In this document: positions 51,655-63,140 of the stretch, piece by piece
Layout: each line of letters begins with the position of its first letter
Numbering within the stretch: position 1 is the first letter of the stretch
Assembly (NCBI GenBank): GCA_951640165.1
Contig: OX621256.1
Span: 6,944,001 to 7,008,000 of the forward strand
DNA: 64,000 bases
Reading direction: 5' to 3'
From: Pseudoips prasinana
Taxonomy: Eukaryota; Arthropoda; Insecta; Lepidoptera; Nolidae
Translations under genes and position numbers: made by a program
Notes under the pieces: model-generated
Told to the model about the DNA's origin: nothing
The model's input: the letters and a program-made list of their open reading frames with translations, nothing else
Databases searched by the model: none

Positions 51655-51925
51655 TTCTTTTCGACTTCGACTTCTACTTGGACTTCGACTTGACTTCTAC
51701 TTTGACTTCGACTTCGACTTCTACTTGGACTTCGACTTGACTTCGACTTTGATTTCGACTGCGACTTATACTTCGACTTCGACTGCGACTTATACTTCGA
51801 CTTCGACTGCGACTTATACTTCGACTTCGACTTCGACTTTGACTTCGACTGCGACTTATACTTCGACTTCGACATCGACTTCGACTGCGACTTATACTTC
51901 GACTTCGACTTCTGCATATTCCTTT
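51655..51925. repeat. Hexamer-based satellite (GACTTC)n, about 270 bp
   Basis: Higher-order unit of about 24 bp: GACTGCGACTTATACTTCGA plus CTTC. Open in three frames (Thr-Ser repeats on plus; Arg-Ser or Lys-Ser repeats on minus) purely from composition. Confidence 0.95.
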
Positions 51926-52027
51926 TACAAAATAATGTCGATGTTTCACATCTGCCAGGCGTCCCGTGACGGCCCACATTTTTTTTTAAAGACAAAGCCT
52001 CCTCTAAGGAATCCCTGTGTCGCGGGG

Positions 52028-52176
52028 TAATTTACAAACATACAATAGACGGACACAAATTAAATCCAGACTCAGAACAACTATTATTGGGTCACACAAA
52101 TAGTTCTCCGGCGCGGGACTCGAACCCGCGACACGGAGCGGCGAGGCGACTGTTAGCCGCTGCGCCACACGTGCAG
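52028..52176 (-). mobile_element. SINE-B copy 7
   Basis: Reverse with an excellent head: CGGGACTCGAACCCGCGACA and GCTGCGCCACACGTGCAG; core GGGTCACACAAATAGTTCT. Confidence 0.9.
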
Positions 52177-52212
52177 TTAATTTTTTTCAATTGGGTTTTG
52201 ACACCCTCTTAA

Positions 52213-52389
52213 TCATACTAATATTATAAATGCGAATGTTTATGGGTGTGTATGTTTGTTACTTCTTCACGTCCAAACGGATGGAGCGGTTTTAATAAAA
52301 TTTGGTATGGAGTTAGCTGACACCCTGGATTAACACGTAGGCTGTGGTTTATAAAGTTTAACGCGGGTAAAACCGCGCGGCACAACTAG
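52213..52389 (+). mobile_element. Non-autonomous Helitron, copy 5
   Basis: A|TCATACTAATATTATAAATG at the left, hairpin GCGGGTAAAACCGC, CTAG 52386-52389, then T. 177 bp, as copy 4. Confidence 0.92.
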
Positions 52390-52789
52390 TATGCAATATG
52401 TTCATAGGTTCCGTTTACATTAACCTCAGCAAGCGCAGCGTGCGCATTCCTTGAGCGCAGACTTAATTATTGACCCATTATAGATAACCGGATGTTGCTT
52501 AAACGCATGTTCAACTACAAATAATTATTGATCAACAACTTTAAAAAAAAAAGGAAACGGTTTTAAAAGTCAACTCCAGTACTAGGGAAATTAATACCTG
52601 TGTCGCTGAGGCCTTTACAAAAATAAAATGTATGGATTCAAAGTACACTCAAACTGAGACAAATAGTTTTGTACTGTACGGGATTGAACCCGAAACAAAA
52701 GGTCGCTGAAGTTGTAGCGAGGACTACCATATGTGATCCCAAGAAACGTAATCATGCTGGAAATTTTCACGTTTACAGAACACGGTTGA
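52390..52789. other. Mostly unrecognised; tRNA-like scrap near 52680
   Basis: GGGATTGAACCCGAAACAAA may be an old reversed SINE head. Confidence 0.4.
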
Positions 52790-53030
52790 CGGTCACCGTA
52801 GCCTAGTTGGTAGTGCTCCTGCCTACGAAGCTGGTGATCCTGGGTTCGAATCCCGGTAAGTGCAAATATTTGTGTGATGAGCACGAATATTTGTTTCTGA
52901 GTCATGGATGTTTTCTATGTATATAAGTATTTATCTATCTATATAAGTATGTTGTACATCGTCGCCTGTTACTCATAGTACAAGCTTTGCTTAGTTTGGG
53001 GCTAGGTGACATTGTCCCTATAGGTGTTCA
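52790..53030 (+). mobile_element. SINE-D copy 4
   Basis: Full-length: GGTCACCGTAGCCTAGTTGG, GGTTCGAATCCCGG, GAGTCATGGATGTTTTCTAT, CATAGTACAAGCTTTGCTTA, ending at GACATTGTCCC. Confidence 0.92.
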
Positions 53031-53378
53031 AATCCTAGATATGGAAAAAGATCCTAGTTAAGTTTTTACTAATATAATTTTTAAGTATTTTGTATTTACA
53101 CTATATAAAAAATAAATTATTAATAATAAATTATTATAAAAAAATTATAGGTAAATCATGCAAGAAACGGGATTTTTGTCAGAGTTTTGCTCGATGACTG
53201 TTCTCATTCAGGTCAGTTTCCTACAGACTGGTTTACGTAGAATGTGCGCAGGAACTCCATGTCTTAATCCCTTCTTCCACATTATTCCAACGGACCAACA
53301 GGCATCGAAGTCTCCACTGCTTCGTTGATAATTTCTACATGCTTGTTTCGAACGTATTTATTAAGTCAGCATATTGTA
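53031..53378. other. No recognised feature
   Basis: A+T-rich unique sequence. Confidence 0.4.
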
Positions 53379-53513
53379 CAGACGCCAGCACATCCAACTA
53401 CCCCAATCTGTCAAATTTCTTTTATGGATTTTCAACTTTATCACATAAGCATAAGGTTCACTTTCAATTGGGTAAATTTGACAGATTGGGGTAGCTTGAT
53501 GTGCTGGCGTCTG
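53379..53513. mobile_element. TA-flanked foldback MITE, copy 4
   Basis: CAGACGCCAGCACATCCAAC to TGATGTGCTGGCGTCTG; TA at left only (AA at right). Confidence 0.9.
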
Positions 53514-53524
53514 AACGAAACGTA

Positions 53525-53650
53525 ATGTTTAGGCTCTGAATTTAACTCCCTACCACGGTTTTTCCCAAGAAACTACAGCAACCCTATGCTGTCTAACCTT
53601 CAAGGTCGGCAACGCGAGGTTGATGCCTCTTGTATTGCAAGCCTCTATAA
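53525..53650 (+). mobile_element. Worn LINE-J fragment
   Basis: AACTCCCTACCACGGTTTTT, CCCAAGAAACTACAGCA and AAGGTCGGCAACGCG follow the LINE-J order. Confidence 0.6.
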
Positions 53651-53704
53651 GCGACGGAGAATCATCATGTAGCCCGTAAGGCTTTTTGCTGACTTGTAAT
53701 TCAT

Positions 53705-54303
53705 AAAAACCGGCCAAGTGCGGGTCGGACTTCCCCATGAAGGGTTCCGCAGCAGAAAGTATTTCAGTTGATTAAATGAAAGGTAAATTGCGGTTTACGA
53801 TATATGACGCTTTAAAAAAAACTACTAACTAGATTTCGTTCAAACAAATTTTCGTTGTTAGTTTACATGATAATGTACGTCATATATTTTTTTTAGTTTT
53901 ATCATTTTCTTATTTTAGAAGGAACAGGTGGGGGACACTCATTTTACCACTTTGGAAGTGTCTATCGCGCACACTATTCAGTTTAGAAAAAAATGATTTT
54001 AGGAACCTCAATATCATTTTTGATGACCTATCCATAGATTCCCTAAATGTATGGGTACGATGAAAAAAAATTTTTTGAGTTTCATTTCTATGTATGGGGC
54101 CCCCCAAAATTATAATTATTTTTCTATTTTTTTGTAAATATCTTAATGCGGTTCACAGAATACATCTAGGTACTTACCAAGTTTCAACAGTACAGCTCTT
54201 ATAGTTTCGGAAAATAATGGCAGTGACATACGGACGGACAGACAGACATGACGAAGGGTATAAGGGTTCCGTTTTTTGCCATTTGGCTACGGAACCCTAA
54301 AAA
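53705..54303 (+). mobile_element. 590-bp dispersed repeat, copy 3
   Basis: AAAACCGGCCAAGTGCGGGT to ACGGAACCCTAAAAAG, with the ACGGACGGACAGACAGACAT block. Confidence 0.9.
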
Positions 54304-54420
54304 GAACGCAGATTCATTTGTGTGGAAGGATCGTGACAAATGGAAATCCGTTGTCTCTGCCTACCCGTCTGGGAAACAGGCGTATGTACACACTTCATTG
54401 CACGCACAGACTTGCTTTGG
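54304..54420 (+). pseudogene. LINE C-terminal scrap (KWKSVVSAYP)
   Basis: Reads VWKDRDKWKSVVSAYPSGKQ then A before the usual stop is lost. Directly abuts the 590-bp repeat. Confidence 0.75.
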
Positions 54421-54649
54421 AATGCCCTTCTAAAGAACAAGTTTCAACACATGACTTGAGTTTCGTCAAGGTTAGAATAAACTGGCAAGACTGTCATCAT
54501 AAATTAAGGGCATACACGGTGCACTTTAAACTACATATCCGTTTACATCAGGTGAGATTGACCTCAAGCCAGTTCCATTGGACATAAAAAGACTGAAGGA
54601 ACACTATGTGTAATAGAATAGGTAGTAGAGACACCCGCTGAGTTTGTTT

Positions 54650-54842
54650 CGCTGGGCCAGGCTTTACGTGCTCTCCGAGGCACGGGGGTATAATACCGTC
54701 AACTCCTAGACTTCGGGCTGATTCTGAGAAAATTTTCTTTTTACTGAAAAGTCCCAAAATCACTTTTTGGCCGGACCCGGGATATAACCCAGGACCTCGT
54801 TCTCTGCGGGTGAACACGCTACCGCTAGGCCAACGAGGCAGT
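54650..54842 (-). mobile_element. SINE-A copy 5 (head half)
   Basis: GCTTTACGTGCTCTCCGAGG, GGACCCGGGATATAACCCAG and CAACGAGGCAG; the tail half is missing. Confidence 0.85.
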
Positions 54843-54991
54843 CTACCAATAGCTATAAGGCTTAAGAATGAGGTTTTTAGAGGAAATACTGGCCTTGTAT
54901 TGAGCACGAATAACTGCAAGTCACCTTGTCGCCAATGAATCACCCTTCCAGAAACGTTTAAGGCCACTTTCCGGTCACATGGCTATTGATT

Positions 54992-55350
<359 letters not shown>

Positions 55351-55559
55351 AGTTTGTGAAAACCAAAGATAAAGAAATACTAAAACTTTGTTTGAGTTCT
55401 CGGTCCTTTCTTATGCTGTAAAAAAGGTGAAAAAAGTTCTAGAGATGAATTTGGAAAGTCGTGGATCCCGCAGAAAACCGCGGCAAGTTACGGATCAATG
55501 TAAAACATTGAAATATTAAATCATTAAAATAAAGGTTTAAATAACTTGTTAGTTAACAC

Positions 55560-55790
55560 ACTCAGGAAACACCTGACTACGGTGGTCATCAGAAACTGTA
55601 GTGTTTAGGTTCTGCAATAACGCGGACGAAACCTATCTATACCTGCTCTGCTACTGTGAACTACTGATGCATAAACGTAACACCATCCTGGGCCAACACT
55701 TCTTGCACCAGGACGTTGTTATCGATACTCCAGCCAAAAAGATTCTACAATTTATCTATGTTGCAGGGTTGGACAGGGAAGTTTAGTTAG
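55560..55790 (+). pseudogene. LINE ORF C-terminus with zinc-knuckle-like motif
   Basis: Reads FRFCNNADETYLYLLCYCEL, LMHKRNTILGQHFLHQDVV and AKKILQFIYVAGLDREV then a stop. The F-C/C-x-C spacing after the RT is typical of LINE ORF2 ends; the first Cys of the knuckle appears changed to Phe. Confidence 0.72.
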
Positions 55791-55874
55791 GGCGGCGAGC
55801 ACAATAGTTCATCACTGGACGCAGTGTTACCAGGACCTCCGGGGACTGGAAATAGCCGCCACCAGAAGAATAAG

Positions 55875-55990
55875 AAATAGGGTACGAAACAAGACCGGCA
55901 ATTTTGGAGGGTTCTCCACTTCCAGGGTCTTGCGCTACCCGCATCTAGCGGCTTCCAGCAACCCCATCTTCAAAGGGCGTGCCCACGCTG
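55875..55990 (+). mobile_element. RTE-type LINE scrap, internally inverted
   Basis: CAAGACCGGCAATTTTGGAG forward, then GGTCTTGCGCTACCCGCATC and CGCTGCGTCTTCAGTTTC reversed. Confidence 0.6.
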
Positions 55991-56011
55991 CGTCTTCAGT
56001 TTCGAAAATAA

Positions 56012-56271
56012 TAATAAGAATATCCTGGGACATTATATTTACACACGGCCATCTGATCCCAAACTAAGCATAGATTGTACTATGGAAACCAGATAACTGA
56101 TATACTACGTATACTATTTTTTTTTTGTAAATACTTATATGGATAATTACACCCAGACTCAGGACAAACAGACATGTTCATGCACACAAATATCTGTCCT
56201 GGGTGGGAATCGAACTCACGACCTCAGGCGTGAAATGCAAGCATTTGCCAACCACGCCAACAGGCCCGTCA
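56012..56271 (-). mobile_element. SINE-C copy 13
   Basis: Full-length reverse copy with intact head (GGAATCGAACTCACGACC, CCAACCACGCCAACAGGCCC). Confidence 0.93.
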
Positions 56272-56289
56272 GAATAATTTAATCTGCAT

Positions 56290-56600
56290 AATTCACATTT
56301 GAGATGTTTTGGCCATTTAGAAACGATGAATGAAAGAGGATTGACCTATACCTGGCCTGTGTGAATGGGACAACCGGAAGGGGAAGACATTCTCTGACCA
56401 AATCGGAGACGTTCTCAAGAAAGGCCAGGTCAGAAGTAACCTACACCGGCGAGCATGTATGAAGAATATAATGGCAGTACCTAATCGAGGCAAAAGAGGT
56501 GTGCAAAGATCGTGACAAATGGAAATCAGTTGTCTCTGCCTACCCCTCTGGGTAACAGGCGTGAGTCGATGTCTGTATGTATAATTGACATTTAAATTTA
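56290..56600 (+). pseudogene. LINE C-terminal remnant (KWKSVVSAYP family), longest copy
   Basis: Pieces of ERMNE, SDQIGDVLKKGQVR-like and RACMKNIM readings, then DKWKSVVSAYPSG-like in shifted frames. Several stops. Confidence 0.75.
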
Positions 56601-56851
56601 GAAATATGAATGTTGTCATACACATAATTGTAATAATCTAAATATTTAACACCAAATTGAATATTTTGAAATGTTCTACGATTGATCAAGAGTTATTAAT
56701 ATTACGCAAAGTTACTCGTAGAACAATTCGGTCATGGACGTTATTCACAAGACAAAATTAACATGAAACCACCTATCGTGAAACCTCTAGTAGTTAAGAC
56801 GCGAAAGTAAAATGGCTAATGTGTATTAATTGTTATCATAAAATATATAAG

Positions 56852-57110
56852 GCGGGCCTGTTGGCGTGGTTGGCAAATACTTGCTTTTCACGCCGCAGGT
56901 CGTGGGTTCGATTCCCACCTAGGACAAATATTTGTGTTCGTGAACATATCTGTTTGTCCTGGGTCTGGGTGTAATTATCTATATAAGTATGTATATACAA
57001 AAAAGTAGCATATGTAGTAATCAGTTATCTGCTTTCCATAGTACAAGCTCTGCTTAGTGTGGGATCGAATGGCCGTGTGTAAATAATGTCCCTGAATATT
57101 ATTATTTTAT
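56852..57110 (+). mobile_element. SINE-C copy 14
   Basis: Full-length forward: GGGCCTGTTGGCGTGGTTGG, GGTTCGATTCCCACC, GGGTGTAATTATCTATATAA, CATAGTACAAGCTCTGCTTA and ATT repeats. Confidence 0.94.
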
Positions 57111-57129
57111 TTTAAGTATAATTATATTA

Positions 57130-57298
57130 TCTACTATATAAAAATAAGTCGGGTTTTCGTTCCCGACGCTATAACTCCAGAACGCACGAACCGATTTCCA
57201 CGGTTTTGCATTCGTTGGAAAGGTCTCGGGCTCCGTGAGGTTTATAGCGAAGAAAATTTATAAAATTTAACGCGGGTAACACCGCGGGGCACAGCTAG
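57130..57298 (+). mobile_element. Helitron, first of a head-to-tail pair
   Basis: A|TCTACTATATAAAAATAAGT, hairpin GCGGGTAACACCGC, CTAG at 57295-57298. 169 bp. Confidence 0.94.
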
Positions 57299-57467
57299 TC
57301 TACTATATAAAAATAAGTCGAGTTTTCCTTCCTGACGCTATAACTCCAGAAAGCACGAACCGATTTCCACGGTTTTGCATTCGTTGGAAAGGTCTCGGGC
57401 TCCGTGAGGTTTATAGCAAAGAAAATATATAAAATTTAACGCGGGTAGCACCGCGGGGCACAGCTAG
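57299..57467 (+). mobile_element. Helitron, second of the pair, no spacer
   Basis: Starts TC at 57299 right after the CTAG of the first unit; hairpin GCGGGTAGCACCGC; CTAG 57464-57467, then T. 169 bp, about eight differences from the first. Confidence 0.94.
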
Positions 57468-57641
57468 TATTATTATAAATGTATGGATGCATGACTATCT
57501 ATATATGGAAATAACAATTGGAGGTTGGAAAGTTGTGCGCAGGGATAGAGGGACGGCGGGTGGCGGTATGTTGATAGCGGCACGACCAGGTTTTACCTTG
57601 ACAAGGCGAAGGGTATTCGAAACGGACTGTGGCGAATATAT

Positions 57642-57888
57642 CTGGGGCTCTACCGGTTAAGTCGCCGAACTTCGATTTCTTAAATGGCGTTCAAATAAAT
57701 AAAGGTCAAAAATTACTTAATCAATCGTTAAATCGGCTTCAACGTTGACAATCGATTCCGGACCATTTATTACGTCACATGTGGTCATGGAAGCCGATTT
57801 AACGATTGATTAAGTAATTTTTAACCTTTATTTATTAGAACGCCATTTAAGAAATCGATGTTCGGCGAATTAGCCGGTAGAGCCCCTG
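57642..57888. mobile_element. 247-bp foldback MITE, copy 3
   Basis: CTGGGGCTCTACCGGTTAAG to TAGCCGGTAGAGCCCCTG; same centre as the other two. Confidence 0.92.
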
Positions 57889-58304
57889 GGCTCATTTCAA
57901 AATAAATAGCCTAAATGTGTTTGTATGTGTTGTGTATGTTAAACCCACTGCAAATGATGATGATTATTATGTTGTGGTTTTGCAAGGTTAAGAGCTTCAT
58001 CTTCCATTATTCCGATTTTAGTTAAAATGAAAAATGTGTTTTTAACATTCAAACTATCCAAAGGCTTGGATGATAAAATAAATTGTGACGCAATTTTCAC
58101 CTATTATCTACCTTATGGGAACAGTTTCAATGGAAACTTCCTGCAACTCATCACAAATGAATGAGGTAATTTCAATATTAATTGTTGCAATAGTGCATTA
58201 CAATTTACATTACCTAAAGAACATTATTTAGCAGTGAGTAAACTAAACGCGAAACCGCGAAAAGTTCTGTTGTTTGAGGTTAAATATAGGCTAGCACATA
58301 GGCT
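57889..58304. other. No recognised feature
   Basis: Unique A+T-rich sequence. Confidence 0.4.
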
Positions 58305-59240
58305 TTTTTTTATTTTATTTTTTTATTAAGGCGCGGCTGTCGTCGCCAATCTGGCGCGGGTAGAAATGCGGCGCTCATTGTATGCTGAGCGCCGCCCCTG
58401 GGATCGACGGCGGTTGGAGATGGGGATCTCCCACTGCCGTAAAAAGGCGATCCCGGGAAGAGGCAACCTGCTGTAGCCACGGGTTGCCTAAACACGCCCA
58501 AGCGTGTTGGGGGCAGCTAATCGGCCCCTGGGTAGAGCCTTAAGAAGGCAAAATAGTGGTGGCTCCGGTGGTGATCGTTAGGAGTTCTCGGAGTCGCCAC
58601 TCCATGCGTTTTGAGGCTGGCTACCATGGTGGTTTTAGTGCGTATCACGGGACTAGCCCGGCGAGTCCCACATAACCCGTCGCCTCCCCAAGCGGCGAGT
58701 ATGATTAAAGCATTTCCACCAGGTAAAAAGAAAAGGCTTTATTATCGGCCTGCCTGGTATAGTCCACGACTGGACATAGACCTTCCCCAAAGGTAATATA
58801 ATGTTGCCATTTGGAGGGGTTTGCCTTAGTCACCGTGCTTGGCATACGAGTTAGTGACCGCAGTTACGTGGTAGCTGGTACACAGGAGGCGCTTCTGCCC
58901 GACTACCTGGTGTATCCTTTAGTCGTCTTATACGACACCCACGGGATGGTATGCGGTATTTTTTTTATGCAAAATTGTTTTGCGCTTGACCACGATCTCA
59001 CCTGATGGTAAGTGAAGATGTGGTCGAAGGTGGACCGCGCGTACCTATAAGATGCCTGTTCACTCTAACCTTGAATAAACCCATGTTATATGAGTCTGGA
59101 AACACGTCGTTGTTCCACAGCTTAGCCGTGCGTATGATGAAAGAGGAAGCAAAACGCTTCGTACGGCTTAATGGGATGTCAACGACATAGCGGTGGAGAG
59201 CCTCCCGACCCCTTGGTGGTGGCATGTTATTCTTTCTAGG
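58305..59240 (-). mobile_element. Jockey/CR1-type LINE, 3' part with G+C-rich UTR
   Basis: The T-rich run at 58305-58327 is the A-tail on the minus strand. The coding end (58998-59225) reads MPPPRGREALHRYVVDIPLS, KRFASSFIIRTAKLWNNDVF and DSYNMGLFKVRVNRHL, a typical LINE ORF end. The 3' UTR is unusually G+C-rich between 58330 and 58700. A related UTR lies at 13866-14290. Confidence 0.8.
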
Positions 59241-59327
59241 CTGGAAGCCACACGGCTAATAGGTATTTAGATTTATATTAATGAATAACTAGAATTAAGT
59301 TTAAAACCAAGTTTCATATATTAATTT

Positions 59328-59397
59328 TAGTGCGGGTGGAAATCGAACCCACGTCACGTCCCACGGGTATCCGCACCGTGGTGTTCAAACTCTAAGT
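59328..59397 (-). mobile_element. tRNA-like block, unassigned SINE head
   Basis: GTGGAAATCGAACCCACGTC resembles a reversed B box and acceptor; it directly abuts the foldback element. Too incomplete for a working tRNA. Confidence 0.45.
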
Positions 59398-59510
59398 GCC
59401 GATTTCACCGTTAAAATTAAACGCGATCAATGGACGCTAAACTCAGTTACAGGAAGCAGGACCGAGTTTAACACCCATTGATCGCGTTTAATTTTAACGG
59501 TGAAATCGGC
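59398..59510. mobile_element. 113-bp foldback element
   Basis: GCCGATTTCACCGTTAAAAT at the left is mirrored at the right; arms of about 37 bp around CAGTTACAGGAAGCAGGACC. TCTAA lies close to both ends. Confidence 0.85.
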
Positions 59511-60174
59511 TCTAAATGTACAATCCATTCGATGGTTCATTAACTTAACTGACTAAAGACGCTTAACGTCATCTTCTGAATGAATAACCTACATAACCGT
59601 TAGAAAACGCCCGAGTTCCAACTATAATTACATAATTTTGGAAAAGAGCTCTTACTTTGATGGACCGATATTAACCAAACATAGCTAAGAGACACCGCAA
59701 ATAACTGGCATTCGATTGAAAAAAAATGTCTATTAGATGTATTTTTGTTTTTAATCGCCATATTTGTTTACCAGACGTTTAATCTTTGCAGTTTTTTATT
59801 GATTTGTAGAGAGGAATAACTTTTTCAAATATAGGTGACAATTTGAAAACAGTAGCAAGAAGGCTCTTAATTTACAGTTACACATTGTTTATATACTATA
59901 AATAATGTATACGGTCCAATGTACATTAAGTACAGTCAATTTGGAGCATATTTTCTTATTAATTCACCTTTCGCTTAGTTCTCCCAATACCAATTCCCGA
60001 TAGAAAGTTATAGCGATTTTCTTATTCGGAAATTATGGATTTCCAAATTTTGGGGTTATTAAAAACACACTATAAACACTGTATTCTACTTAAAAAAAAT
60101 ACTACCACACAAAAAGCGACGGGAGGTATTGCACAGTGATGCCAACGTAGGTATATAAGTACTTACCTAATAAG
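59511..60174. other. No recognised feature
   Basis: A+T-rich unique DNA. Confidence 0.4.
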
Positions 60175-60905
60175 CTATTTTAAAATATTTTTATGAACAT
60201 TTTATAAACAATCCGTGTACCTAAATATCTATATGTAACTAGAAATAATTATGTATACCTACATAACTATATTACTTACTACAAACATCTTCTGACTATA
60301 TATGGCCTTTGCGTCTGTTACAGACGATTTACGGCGCATTATCTGAGAGACATTTCTTTTGGTGCCTACTGTCTCTTATCAGCAAGTACTCCGAACCAGG
60401 CTTCATCACAGATCTTACGACCCTCCACTACACGTTTGCGCCATTCAACTCTATTTTCAGCGTGCTTTTCCCAGCTACAGTGGTCAATTTTAAAAGCGGC
60501 AATATCCCGCTTGGTGCAGTCTTTAAAGCGAAGCAGCGGTCTACCGACATCGCGCTTCGCATTAGCTACCGCACCCAACAGAACACATCGTGGTATTCGA
60601 GTGGGTTCCTCTGTGTACATGCCCCAACCAACGTAAACGCTTCTGTTTAAGAAACGCTGTCAGGCTAGGTAGCTGTGCTATTTCTAGAGCTCTCTCGTTA
60701 GTGACCCTATCTTGCCATGTAATGCCCAAGATATTACGGAGACAACGCATGTAAAAGGAACATAATCGGCGCTCCTGTTTCGCATACGAAGTCCACGTCT
60801 CTGCCCCGTACAAGAGTATGCTTAAGATGGAGGCCTGGAAGACTATAAACAAGCGCTTTTTAAAGTCTACGTGAATAAAACCCTTTGTTATTTTATTTTA
60901 ATAAT
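60175..60905 (+). mobile_element. Dispersed repeat (CTGACTATTTACAAGCGC family), split by a LINE
   Basis: Left part with CAATCCGTGTACCTAAATAT to TTCTGACTATA; right part ACAAGCGCTTTTTAAAGTCT and CTACGTGAATAAAACCC from 60848. Confidence 0.82.
60301..60840 (-). pseudogene. 5'-truncated LINE RT C-terminus, 7-bp target duplication
   Basis: On the minus strand: ASILSILLYGAETWTSYAKQ, ERRLCSFYMRCLRNILGITW, TAFLKQKRLRWLGHVHRGTH, then after a shift VGRPLLRFKDCTKRDIAAFK and CSWEKHAENRVEWRKRV. This is the common LINE block after the RT core that is often misnamed craniofacial development protein 2-like. GACTATA lies at 60294-60300 and 60841-60847. One frameshift near 60600 breaks it. Confidence 0.87.
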
Positions 60906-61839
60906 CAAATTACACAGTACTATTACGTAATCTTATTCACTTAATTATTTAATCATAATATTATTCAAAACTAACCTACATAATTAACAAGTATAAAAAC
61001 TATGAGACACATCGCATTCGCGCATCCATAGAGTAATACTTATAGTGGGGTACGCGCATCTCTTACCGTAGCATCTGAATTAACATTCGCTGTGTGTAAC
61101 CACTTTTACTTTCAATATGTACTCACCAATAAAACCGGTCCAGCAAGGTTGTACGTAGTTGTATGTAAACCTCAATTTCTACACACAATATTTATGAATA
61201 AAACGTACTAGATATTCAATTAGATCACATAAAAACAACACCATTCACACCATACACGACTGTTTGTTTTTGTTGCTTCGCGAATAACGGTTTATCTAAA
61301 TAACTTTGTGCAACTATGTCTAAACTTTACTGAATAAATGTTAAAATATCTAACTTTCCATTAATTCCTCACTTAGCAAAGTATCATTAGAATTAGTCAC
61401 CGTTTTCGTTTAGTTTTAAAAGTTATTTTATGACGTTATTTCGATATATTCCCCGCGTGTTTTTACACGGCCACGATACACGAAAGCCTTGCGATGACTG
61501 ATTGAGTGAACGGTTTCTCGCGTGGATTCGTTTGCATTCGCTCCTTGAGAGTGAATGAACAAAGTACGCTACTGGCTGGGACAAAAACAAACTTCCATAC
61601 ATAGAATATAAAATTTTGAAGTAGTGACTTTACTATGACTATTCATTTAGTTTTTAAGAAGTAGGTGCGTCAGAGTCGGACCATCGTCACACCTAACTTG
61701 TATTAAACATAGATTTAAATCTTCAACTCCTAGTGAAAGTAGTACCAAACACGTGTGTGCTGCCAAAAATCCGTTTTCATTAAGGTTAGAATAGAATAGA
61801 AAGCGTTTATTTCAGGCAAATAAGTAGTCTTTATACTTA
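60906..61839. other. No recognised feature
   Basis: Unique A+T-rich sequence; no exon-like open frame with splice context. Confidence 0.4.
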
Positions 61840-62065
61840 CTTATCGTATAGGCAGTGGTTACTTTAGTGTTAGAGTTGTTTAAGCCGCCCCGTAGGCCTC
61901 TGAAATGGCTTAACGACTTGTCTAATGACTACAAAAGCAAGGAGACTCTCAGAAATTAAACCTCTTTGGTGGGGTGGTCACCCATCTATGAATGATGGAT
62001 GGATGAACGATGGATGAACCGCGAGCATAGTTGCTTAACCTTTTACGGACCAGTGAGATGTTTAT
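61840..62065 (-). mobile_element. 5S-like SINE, copy 7
   Basis: Reverse: CAGTGGTTACTTTAGTGTTA, GCCGCCCCGTAGGCCTCTGA, GGGTGGTCACCCATCTATGA and TAGTTGCTTAACC. A GATGGATGAACGATGGATGA duplication splits the C-box region. Confidence 0.7.
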
Positions 62066-63140
62066 GATCCAAATTCATTGCTCGTTGCGATAACAGTTTT
62101 CTCGTGCTTATGACGACTTATGCTCTTCGGTTACATGTGATTTAATAATGATTTGAAATAATGCATGAGGTGGATAGGGACTTATTAACAGAACTGCTCA
62201 ATATGGTGGCAGTAATCACAAGTTAAGGAACAGAGCTATCACTCTTAAAAACGGCTTAAAAATATAACCAACTGAACCATTTACTTAAGCGCGCTGATTA
62301 ACGCTCATTGGAAACTCAATTTACTTATGTGAGGCATCACTTGGAAATGGACCATGGCAATGATTACATTAAAAATGTTTCTTTTGCTATTACTGTACCG
62401 AGCCACAGAACATTAGATCAGATTTAGAAAAAAATACACTTTATAAGACATGTAAATACTGATAAAACTTTATGGCACAGGTTTTTGCTTCCCACCCGGC
62501 CCTTGCTTTGTATGGACTATTTGACATCACTGCGCTGATGGAGAAGTAGACAATATTCCTTTCAAGGGTTCTGTCTACTAACTTATTTTCATCGTGACCA
62601 ATCTTAGGGAATTCATCGAGAGAAGGTAACAAAAAAACAGAAGTTGTTCTCATTATAGGAGGACTTTGTGTTATGTTGCCTACGTTGTCAAAAACCCTCT
62701 GCCACAATTTTTATACTCTATGTTGTTCGAAACTAGTCTGGGTTTTTACACTTTTTAACTTACAGTACCCCAGTGATTCAGTGACTCATTCAATTCAGAC
62801 ACGTGGGTTTATTTAAATATTTTCTACATTAGAATTTTATTTCTGATTCCGGTTCCGGTAAAATCCCGCGTTTTCAACATAGATAATAAATCTATGTAAT
62901 AAATAAAATTGGAAGGTAAAAAAGGATACTTCCTTGTCTATGAGTAGGTACACAATTAACTCGTTTTCAGGGTTCATTTAATTATTCAAATTAATTAGGT
63001 AAGTAATTACTAAATCATTAGACTATAATTATGTTATTAATTAGGTATAAACTGACTTACGAGTTAAAAGAAGTAGGTAGGTTATCAGTTCGTGAATAGA
63101 GTAAAATAGTTTATTTGCTCGAAACATGGTAACAAAGATG
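62066..63140. other. No recognised feature
   Basis: An 88-codon minus-strand open stretch (62441-62707) has no known motif. The rest is A+T-rich. The 8 bases left of the hAT end are CAAAGATG, the expected target site. Confidence 0.4.

Noticed and set aside
51645..52030. Arg-Ser and Thr-Ser rich proteins of 101-137 codons
   Set aside because: Pure hexamer satellite; three frames are open at once.
58310..58700. CpG-like promoter island or gene
   Set aside because: The G+C-rich stretch continues into a LINE coding end and a T-rich run that marks its A-tail, so it is LINE 3' UTR.
62441..62707. 88-codon minus-strand frame
   Set aside because: No recognisable domain, signal or repeat; kept only as a note in the empty-stretch entry.
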